A stretch of 8,173 nucleotides of DNA from NCBI GenBank assembly GCA_947461985.1, contig CANHNT010000080.1, positions 1-8,173 on the forward strand, in the 5' to 3' direction. Positions within the stretch are counted from its first letter, which is position 1. The number at the start of each line of letters is the position of its first letter. Origin of the DNA: Bacteroidota bacterium (GTDB lineage Bacteria > Bacteroidota > Bacteroidia > Chitinophagales > Chitinophagaceae). Shown piece after piece: positions 1 through 4,939 of this stretch. Under the pieces are notes generated by a model, which was not told the origin of the DNA, searched no databases, and saw only the letters and a program-made list of their open reading frames with translations. The position numbers and the translations under genes are program-made.

Positions 1-319
1 AAGTTCCTTTAGGATATTCGCAACTTGCCAAACTCATTTGTTGAACCATGGCATAATTGACCATGCTAATTACCACTTCTTTGGTTTCATGACAATTTTG
101 CAACGTGTGTTTAATGGTATTATCCCTTACCCGTCGAGCTGGAGAAAATATAAGTGTTACAGGATTACTTCCAAACACATTAAAGAAACTAAACGGAGAT
201 AAATTGGCATTGCCATCGCTATCTATGGTAGAAGCAAAACAGATAGGTCGTGGTGAAACTGAACCTAAAAGATATGCATGAAGTTGTGCCGTTTTAATTG
301 AGCCTGGAGTAATTGTCAT
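1..319 (-). CDS. Flavin reductase-like FMN-binding split-barrel protein, N-terminal part (runs off left edge)
   Basis: Reading the complement from the ATG at 319 gives 106 open codons up to the window edge. The protein starts MTITPGSIKTAQLHAYLLGS and continues with VSPRPICFASTID (about residues 21-33), NLSPFSFFNVFGSNP (about 39-53) and FSPARRVRDNT. These blocks are typical of the flavin reductase-like domain, a split barrel that binds FMN; the SPRP-x-x-FAST and LSPFSFFN blocks line the flavin site in this family. Complete relatives are roughly 200-300 residues, so at least half is missing. Family members either reduce free flavin for a partner oxygenase or act as FMN-binding oxidoreductases of unknown substrate; which applies here cannot be seen. 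It is divergent from the glycosyltransferase across 94 bases. The start is supported by a TAnnTTTG element 20 bases upstream. Family assignment is firm, exact role unknown. Confidence 0.85.
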   Translation of the reverse strand, partial: MTITPGSIKTAQLHAYLLGSVSPRPICFASTIDSDGNANLSPFSFFNVFGSNPVTLIFSPARRVRDNTIKHTLQNCHETKEVVISMVNYAMVQQMSLASCEYPKGT

Positions 320-339
320 AAAAAAGAATAATAATTTTC

Positions 340-347
340 CAAATTTA
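340..347 (-). promoter_or_regulatory. Candidate -7 promoter element for the flavin reductase gene
   Basis: The complement reads TAAATTTG, an exact match to the Bacteroidota -7 consensus TAnnTTTG. It ends 20 bases before the ATG at 319, which would give a leader of roughly 15 nt. No TTTG-like -33 box lies about 20 bases further upstream, so the call rests on one element plus its position. Confidence 0.45.
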
Positions 348-383
348 CAATTATTATTTCTGAATTAATATAAGATCTACTTG

Positions 384-391
384 TACTTTTG
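384..391 (+). promoter_or_regulatory. Candidate -7 promoter element for the glycosyltransferase-gmhA-hddC block
   Basis: TACTTTTG matches TAnnTTTG exactly and ends 22 bases before the ATG at 414. The nearest -33-like sequence, TTTC at 357-360, is 23 bases upstream, slightly outside the usual spacing of about 19-21. Together with the opposite-strand element at 340-347 it makes the 94-base gap a plausible divergent promoter region. Confidence 0.45.
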
Positions 392-413
392 TTTTTTTAA
401 TGATAGAATATAG

Positions 414-1544
414 ATGAAAGGTAAAGTAGTAATTATAGGTCCTGCACATCCACTAAGAGGTGGTTTGGCTTCATTTAATGAGCGAATGGCTAAAGAATTT
501 ATGATTGAAGATTACCAAACTTCCATTTATACTTTCTCCTTGCAATATCCATCTTTTTTGTTTCCGGGGACCACCCAATTTTCATCTGAGCCAGCTCCTT
601 CAACTCTTGATATTCATGTAAAAATAAATTCTATAAATCCTTTAAATTGGATTAAAATAGGTTTAGAATTGAAGAAAATTCAACCTGATTTAATAGTCGT
701 TCGATATTGGCTACCCTTTATGGGACCTTGTTTAGGCACTATTTTGAGAATCATAAAACGAAATAAAAAAACAAAAATAGTATGCATTGCCGATAATATT
801 ATACCCCATGAAAAACGAATAGGAGATTCAATTTTTACAAAATATTTTATAAAGCCCATTGATGCATTTATCACAATGAGTAGCAGTGTGCTAAATGATT
901 TAAAACAATTTACAAACAAACCTGCTCAAGAAATTGCGCATCCATTATACGATAATTTTGGAAATAAAATGGATGCCGATGTGGCAAAAAAACATTTGCA
1001 AATTCCACTCAATACTAAAATAGTGTTGTTTTTTGGATTTATTCGAAAATACAAAGGACTCGATACATTATTAGAAGCAATCTATATTTTAAAACAAAAA
1101 GGTTATTTTAAAAACCATTTAATACAGTTTTTAATTGCTGGAGAATATTATGAAGATGCTAAATCGTATGAAGATTTAATAGAAAAATATCAAATTAAAG
1201 AGCAGTTAATCATGCGCACTGAATTTATAGCCGACAGTGATGTGAAATATTTTTTAAGTTGTGCAGATTGTGTTATTCAACCTTATAAAAGTGCTACACA
1301 AAGCGGCGTTACTCCTTTGGCTTATCATTTTGAAGTGCCAATGATAGTGACAAATGTAGGGGGTTTACCTAAATTAGTGCCTGATACAATTGGTTTAATT
1401 GCAGAACCCAATGCACAATCCATAGCAGAAAAAATAGAAACATTTTTTGAGCAAAATAATTCTATTTACATTTCGAATATTAAAGAAGAAAAGAAAAAAT
1501 ATACTTGGGGCAAATTAATTCAAACAATCATCAATATCGTTTAG
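414..1544 (+). CDS. GT4-type (GT-B fold) glycosyltransferase
   Basis: This 376-residue protein has a normal length for family 4 glycosyltransferases, which transfer a sugar from a nucleotide donor to a lipid-linked or surface glycan at the cytoplasmic face of the membrane. The N-terminal half opens with a Rossmann strand and glycine loop (VVIIGPAHPLRGGLASFN, 5-22). The C-terminal donor half starts with IVLFFGFIRKYKGLDTLLEA (203-222), where the basic residues of RKYKG sit at the usual phosphate-contact position, and continues with IAGEYYED (241-248). The block QSGVTPLAYHFEVP then MIVTNVGGLPKLV (296-322) corresponds to the donor-ribose loop, but the two glutamates of the canonical EX7E motif are not at the expected places. 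No signal peptide or membrane span is evident. gmhA follows after 98 bases with no terminator between, so co-transcription is plausible. Donor and acceptor are unknown. The start is the first ATG in frame and directly precedes the glycine-loop strand. Confidence 0.85.
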   Translation: MKGKVVIIGPAHPLRGGLASFNERMAKEFMIEDYQTSIYTFSLQYPSFLFPGTTQFSSEPAPSTLDIHVKINSINPLNWIKIGLELKKIQPDLIVVRYWLPFMGPCLGTILRIIKRNKKTKIVCIADNIIPHEKRIGDSIFTKYFIKPIDAFITMSSSVLNDLKQFTNKPAQEIAHPLYDNFGNKMDADVAKKHLQIPLNTKIVLFFGFIRKYKGLDTLLEAIYILKQKGYFKNHLIQFLIAGEYYEDAKSYEDLIEKYQIKEQLIMRTEFIADSDVKYFLSCADCVIQPYKSATQSGVTPLAYHFEVPMIVTNVGGLPKLVPDTIGLIAEPNAQSIAEKIETFFEQNNSIYISNIKEEKKKYTWGKLIQTIINIV

Positions 1545-1580
1545 TACACACCTCATCTCTATTTTAAAATTCAATACGTT

Positions 1581-1588
1581 TAGGTTTG
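1581..1588 (+). promoter_or_regulatory. Weak candidate -7 element upstream of gmhA
   Basis: TAGGTTTG matches TAnnTTTG and lies 54 bases before the gmhA ATG, in the 98-base gap after the glycosyltransferase. No -33 box is found at the right distance. It could be an internal promoter for gmhA-hddC or a chance match. Confidence 0.22.
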
Positions 1589-1642
1589 CCAGTAAGATAT
1601 ATTTTCTCATTATGTTCTATATTTACAAACTAGAATATTATT

Positions 1643-2215
1643 ATGATAGAAAAAATTAAATCAATTATTCAAGCATCAATAGATACCAAGCAATTATTGT
1701 TGGCTAATGAAGATCGTATTCATACCATAAAAGAATGTAGTCTTGTTATCACTGATGCATTTAAAAATGGCAATAAAGTTTTATTTTGTGGAAATGGAGG
1801 AAGTGCAGCCGATGCACAACATTTGGCAGCTGAGTTTAGTGGTCGGTTTTATAAAGACAGGGATGCATTGCCAGCTGAGGCATTGCATTGCAACACGTCC
1901 TACTTAACAGCTGTTGCAAATGATTATAGCTATGATGTAATTTATTCAAGAATGATAAAAGGCATTGGTCAAACGGGTGATGTAGTTGTTGGATTATCAA
2001 CCAGTGGAAACTCTAAAAATATTATTGAGGCTTTTAAAATGGCAAAATTAAAAGGCATGATAACCGTTGGTTTTACTGGAGAAACCGGTGGCGAAATGAA
2101 AAATTACAGTGATTATTTAATCAATGTACCTAGTAACGATACACCTCGTATTCAAGAATCGCACATCATGGTAGGACACATTATTTGTGAAATGGTTGAG
2201 AACTTATATTTTTAA
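1643..2215 (+). CDS. gmhA: Sedoheptulose-7-phosphate isomerase (phosphoheptose isomerase)
   Basis: GmhA converts sedoheptulose 7-phosphate to D-glycero-D-manno-heptose 7-phosphate, the first committed step of activated heptose synthesis, in the cytoplasm. The product is 190 residues, almost the same as the roughly 192-residue E. coli enzyme, and consists of one SIS domain. Visible motifs are GNGGSAADAQH (50-60), AAEFSGR (62-68), whose E64 matches the catalytic glutamate near position 65 of E. coli GmhA, STSGNS (119-124) for phosphate binding, and QESHIMVGHIICE (171-183), whose H179 matches the catalytic histidine near position 180. All key residues are present, so the enzyme should be active. 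The stop is 3 nt before the hddC-like gene, indicating translational coupling. The ATG is preceded by no Shine-Dalgarno sequence. DiaA-type SIS proteins are related, but the paired catalytic residues and the hddC neighbour favour GmhA. Confidence 0.92.
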   Translation: MIEKIKSIIQASIDTKQLLLANEDRIHTIKECSLVITDAFKNGNKVLFCGNGGSAADAQHLAAEFSGRFYKDRDALPAEALHCNTSYLTAVANDYSYDVIYSRMIKGIGQTGDVVVGLSTSGNSKNIIEAFKMAKLKGMITVGFTGETGGEMKNYSDYLINVPSNDTPRIQESHIMVGHIICEMVENLYF

Positions 2216-2218
2216 AAC

Positions 2219-2932
2219 ATGCAGTTAGATTGTATTGTACTAGCCGGTGGCTTAGGCACTCGATTACAAAGTGTAGTATCAGAAAAACCAAAATGTTTGG
2301 CTGATATTAATGGCAAACCATTTTTATTTTACTTAGCTAAACAATTGCAACAATTTGCTATTCGAAAACTTATTTTTTCGGTAGGATATAAAAAAGAAAT
2401 GATCAAAGACTATGTTGAAAAACATGCCGAAGAATTTCCTTTTGAAATTATTTTTGCTGAAGAAGAAGAGCCTTTAGGAACAGGTGGTGCCGTTTTAAAT
2501 GCGCTACAGTATTCTGATACAGAAGATTTTTTGGTAATGAACGGCGATACTTTTTTCAATGTTGATTTGAATGATTTATATGCATTTCAAAAATCAAAAA
2601 TGGCAGATTGCACATTGGCTTTAAAACCTATGCAACATACCGATCGATATGGTTTAGTGAAAATAAATGCTGCTGATGAAATAGAATCTTTTGAAGAAAA
2701 AAAAGAAAATACAAGTGGTTTAATCAATGGAGGCATTTATTGTGTGTTTAGAAAAACATTTGAAAACATTCCTTTTGAAAAAAAATTCTCTTTTGAAAAA
2801 GATTTTTTAGAAAAATTTATTACCGAAAGAAATATGGTTGGCTTTGTGAAAAATGCTTATTTTATTGACATTGGCGTTCCGGATGATTATGCAAAAGCGC
2901 AACATGATTTTTTAAATTATACTCAACTATAA
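2219..2932 (+). CDS. hddC: Nucleotidyltransferase, probably D-glycero-alpha-D-manno-heptose-1-phosphate guanylyltransferase (HddC-like)
   Basis: The 237-residue protein has the sugar-nucleotide pyrophosphorylase fold: the NTP-binding signature LAGGLGTRL (8-16) with PKCL (24-27), the base-contact loop LGTGGA (86-91), the metal-binding NGD (108-110), the sugar pocket INGGIY (169-174) and FIDIGVPDDYAKA (215-227). It would join a nucleotide to a sugar 1-phosphate, releasing pyrophosphate. Directly downstream of gmhA, the best assignment is the GDP-heptose branch enzyme HddC, which uses GTP. Specificity cannot be read from these motifs: mannose-1-phosphate guanylyltransferases and glucose-1-phosphate thymidylyl- or uridylyltransferases share them, so the substrate rests on context. 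It is not HldE-like, because there is no PfkB-type kinase domain and the cytidylyltransferase HxGH motif is absent. The kinase (HddA) and phosphatase (GmhB) needed between GmhA and this enzyme are not in the window. The gene ends in the shared terminator. Confidence 0.8.
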   Translation: MQLDCIVLAGGLGTRLQSVVSEKPKCLADINGKPFLFYLAKQLQQFAIRKLIFSVGYKKEMIKDYVEKHAEEFPFEIIFAEEEEPLGTGGAVLNALQYSDTEDFLVMNGDTFFNVDLNDLYAFQKSKMADCTLALKPMQHTDRYGLVKINAADEIESFEEKKENTSGLINGGIYCVFRKTFENIPFEKKFSFEKDFLEKFITERNMVGFVKNAYFIDIGVPDDYAKAQHDFLNYTQL

Positions 2933-2966
2933 AAAAAATAGGATTCAAATTGAATCCTATTTTTTT
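2932..2966. terminator. Bidirectional intrinsic terminator between hddC and the fumarylacetoacetase-like gene
   Basis: Arms at 2932-2948 and 2950-2966 are perfectly complementary around a single central base. The core TAGGATTCAA / TTGAATCCTA is flanked by seven A on the left and seven T on the right, and a further T6 follows at 2968-2973. On the plus strand the hairpin leads into a U tract after hddC; on the minus strand the A tract at 2931-2938 gives a U tract after the hydrolase gene (stop at 2987). The left arm starts on the last base of the hddC stop codon. This is the only strong terminator in the window. Confidence 0.9.
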
Positions 2967-2986
2967 GTTTTTTATGCTGAATAATT

Positions 2987-3985
2987 TTATTTTTTCAATG
3001 CTAAAATAGAAAAATCGGTATCTACTTTTCGTATCGTATTCGACAAATGTCCTAATCCATCAATAGCCATTTCTACCAAATCGCCTTCTTTTAACCATTG
3101 CACTTTATAGTTGGGATCATTTAATAAACCAGTACCATTTAATTCTAACAAACAACCAGTGCCTACCGTTCCACTTCCAATTACATCGCCAGGCAAAATA
3201 TCAACGCCATAAGCGCAACGCTCTAAAATTTCAGCAAATGTCCAATCCATAGACGATACATTTCCTTCACTCAGCAATGCTCCATTAACCCAACATTTCA
3301 TACCTAAATTATAACTATTTCCAACATGATTTTCTTTGCAAGGCACCTTTAAATATTCCAATTCGTCTGGTGTAACTAATATCGGTCCAATTACGGTTGA
3401 AAAATCTTTTCCTTTTGCTGGTCCTAAATTCAATAACATTTCTTCCATTTGCAACGTACGAGCACTCATATCGTTCATGATCATATAACCACCAATATAA
3501 TCATCTGCTTCAGCTGCTTTAATATTTCTTCCTTTTTTAGAAACAACAATGGCTACTTCCAATTCAAAATCTAATTTTTGAAAATGATCGGGCATGCAAA
3601 CAATATCTCCAGGACCTTGAATGGCATTGTGATTTGTAAAATAAAATATTGGATATTGATCAAATTCTGCAATCATATCAACCTTACGATTACGTCGTGC
3701 TGCAGCTACATGCTGACGAAATGCATATCCATCTCTACAGCTTGTAGGGTTTGGAACTGGCGCCATAATGCAAGCTTCGTTGTAATCAATTGCTTGTTGG
3801 TTTGCGTTTGATTTTAGTGCTTGTTCTAATGTCTTTAATAATGCAATGTTTGAATCCCAATTTTCCAATACTTCTTTCATCGTTTTTGGATATTGAGCGC
3901 CTGCATCTTGCGCATTGTATATTTTATTGTCGATAAGTATCGCTAATTTTTCTATGCCATTATGATTGTGTGTTACTAACTTCAT
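2987..3985 (-). CDS. Fumarylacetoacetate hydrolase (FAH) family protein
   Basis: With the start at 3985 the product has 332 residues (MKLVTHNHNG...), the length of the long bacterial FAH-like form. FAH enzymes cleave a carbon-carbon bond of a beta-diketo acid using a divalent metal; the classic reaction turns fumarylacetoacetate into fumarate and acetoacetate at the end of tyrosine/homogentisate breakdown. The catalytic set appears complete: DGYAFRQH (85-92) matches the Asp-x6-His pair of mammalian FAH, LDFELEVAIVV (138-148) supplies the metal-binding E141 and E143, and NDMSAR (171-176) supplies D172 at the expected distance. A glycine-rich block SGTVGTG lies at 271-277. The frame extends 16 codons further to an ATG at 4033, but that extension covers a promoter and repeats, so I reject it. 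Related FAHD hydratases and decarboxylases share the fold; the D/H pair favours true C-C hydrolysis. It converges on hddC and diverges from upp. Confidence 0.85.
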   Translation of the reverse strand: MKLVTHNHNGIEKLAILIDNKIYNAQDAGAQYPKTMKEVLENWDSNIALLKTLEQALKSNANQQAIDYNEACIMAPVPNPTSCRDGYAFRQHVAAARRNRKVDMIAEFDQYPIFYFTNHNAIQGPGDIVCMPDHFQKLDFELEVAIVVSKKGRNIKAAEADDYIGGYMIMNDMSARTLQMEEMLLNLGPAKGKDFSTVIGPILVTPDELEYLKVPCKENHVGNSYNLGMKCWVNGALLSEGNVSSMDWTFAEILERCAYGVDILPGDVIGSGTVGTGCLLELNGTGLLNDPNYKVQWLKEGDLVEMAIDGLGHLSNTIRKVDTDFSILALKK

Positions 3986-4002
3986 TATTTTAAATTTGAG
4001 TA

Positions 4003-4034
4003 CAAAAGTAAATTTAATGTGCCAATGTGCCAAT
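4003..4034 (-). promoter_or_regulatory. Promoter of the FAH-family gene (-33 and -7 elements)
   Basis: On the complement ATTG (4031-4034), a 3/4 match to TTTG, is followed after exactly 20 bases by TACTTTTG (4003-4010), an exact TAnnTTTG. This is the best-formed Bacteroidota promoter in the window. It ends 17 bases before the ATG at 3985, implying a leader of about 10-14 nt. Its position inside the longer possible reading frame is the main reason for choosing the inner start. Confidence 0.6.
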
Positions 4035-4052
4035 TGTTTAATGTGACGATTG
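4013..4052. repeat. Short imperfect direct repeat overlapping the FAH-gene promoter
   Basis: Unit A (4013-4036) reads TTTAATGTGCC, then AATGTGCC again, then AATTG. Unit B (4037-4052) reads TTTAATGTGACGATTG. B equals A with one 8-base AATGTGCC copy removed and two substitutions. The array spans the spacer and -33 region of the leftward promoter. It may be a slippage product, an operator, or a fragment of a dispersed intergenic repeat family. Confidence 0.6.
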
Positions 4053-4103
4053 TCTTATATTCATTTCTTTGTTGAAGAAACTTTTTGCAGTTGACGTGTG
4101 CGA

Positions 4104-4113
4104 CGCAATTGCG
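4104..4113. other. 10-bp perfect palindrome upstream of upp
   Basis: CGCAATTGCG is a perfect palindrome in a short GC-richer patch (about 4090-4113) of an otherwise AT-rich gap, 73 bases before the upp start and about 70 bases upstream of the FAH-gene -33 box. It could be an operator for either divergent gene, but one short palindrome may be chance. Confidence 0.2.
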
Positions 4114-4186
4114 ATGAAAAATATAAATGTCGATGGTTTCAAAAAATGTATTTTTATTAATTGAGAAAAGATTTTACTTTTATCGC

Positions 4187-4837
4187 ATGGTACATCATTT
4201 AGCAAAAACAAACTCATTGGTAAACACCTGGGTTAATGAACTTCGTAATGTGGACGTGCAAAACGACCGTATGCGTTTTAAAAGAAACATGGAACGTATA
4301 GGCGAAGTAGCTGCTTATGAAATCAGTAAAACATTATCTTATAAAGATGTTGACGTGACCACTCCTTTGGGAATTTATGCTGGAAAAGCATTGGAACAAG
4401 AGCCCGTAATCGTAACGATATTACGTGCTGGCATACCTTTGTATCAAGGAATGATTAATTATTTCGACAAAGCGGATAGTGGTTTTGTGGCAGCTTACCG
4501 AAAACATAAACCAGATGATAGTTTTGAAATTAATCAAGAATATGTAGTATGCCCCAATTTAGAAGGTAGAACTTTAATTATTGCTGATCCAATGTTGGCC
4601 ACAGGAGCTTCTTTAATTATGGCATTGGAGGAATTATACGATTATGGTCGGCCTAAAGAAGTGCACGTAGTAGTTGCTATTGCTTGCACAGAAGGGATAG
4701 ATGCAATCCGTCATAAATTCCCCGATTTTACCATTTGGGCAGCTGATATTGACGAGGAATTGACTTCTAAAGGGTACATCGTTCCAGGATTAGGCGATGC
4801 TGGAGATTTATCTTTTGGTAGCAAAATGCAATTTTAA
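4187..4837 (+). CDS. upp: Uracil phosphoribosyltransferase
   Basis: Upp salvages uracil by joining it to PRPP to give UMP and pyrophosphate in the cytoplasm. From the ATG at 4187 the product has 216 residues, close to the family norm of about 210. Visible motifs are TILRAG (77-82), the PRPP-binding loop IADPMLATGAS (132-142) with its acidic residue, and the C-terminal uracil-binding stretch GYIVPGLGDAGD (196-207). All are intact. The frame is open to an ATG at 4127, adding 20 residues rich in Phe, Tyr and Leu (MSMVSKNVFLLIEKRFYFYR) that do not resemble Upp; I choose 4187 because MVHHLAKTNS aligns with the usual start of the family. A promoter-like TACTTTTA (4175-4182, one mismatch to TAnnTTTG) ends only 4 bases before this ATG, so the message might be nearly leaderless. 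It diverges from the FAH-family gene and converges on the decarboxylase, with about 100 bases and no clear terminator between. Confidence 0.92.
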   Translation: MVHHLAKTNSLVNTWVNELRNVDVQNDRMRFKRNMERIGEVAAYEISKTLSYKDVDVTTPLGIYAGKALEQEPVIVTILRAGIPLYQGMINYFDKADSGFVAAYRKHKPDDSFEINQEYVVCPNLEGRTLIIADPMLATGASLIMALEELYDYGRPKEVHVVVAIACTEGIDAIRHKFPDFTIWAADIDEELTSKGYIVPGLGDAGDLSFGSKMQF

Positions 4838-4939
4838 TTTCGCCAGTCGCAATGCATTATTCTATTCTATTTAGAAACTGAATAGATTGTTATATGTTTA
4901 TAAAATAAGCGTGCAAGAAAGTACAATTTTAAGCATTTG

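Noticed and set aside
680..919. 79-residue minus-strand frame inside the glycosyltransferase gene
   Set aside because: It lies wholly within a well-supported gene on the other strand, has no recognisable domain and no promoter; it is a shadow frame.
3578..3811. 77-residue plus-strand frame inside the FAH-family gene
   Set aside because: It is antisense to conserved catalytic motifs of the real gene and has no recognisable protein features.
4114..4164. Small 16-codon frame (MKNINVDGFKKCIFIN) that could be a leader peptide before upp
   Set aside because: There is no ribosome binding signal, no run of regulatory codons and no attenuator hairpin; short open frames are common in AT-rich gaps.
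4861..4886. Possible terminator hairpin TCTATTC...GAATAGA between the convergent upp and ubiD-family genes
   Set aside because: The stem is only 7 bp with a 12-base loop, an alternative TTCTA/TAGAA pairing competes with it, and no T tract follows on either strand.
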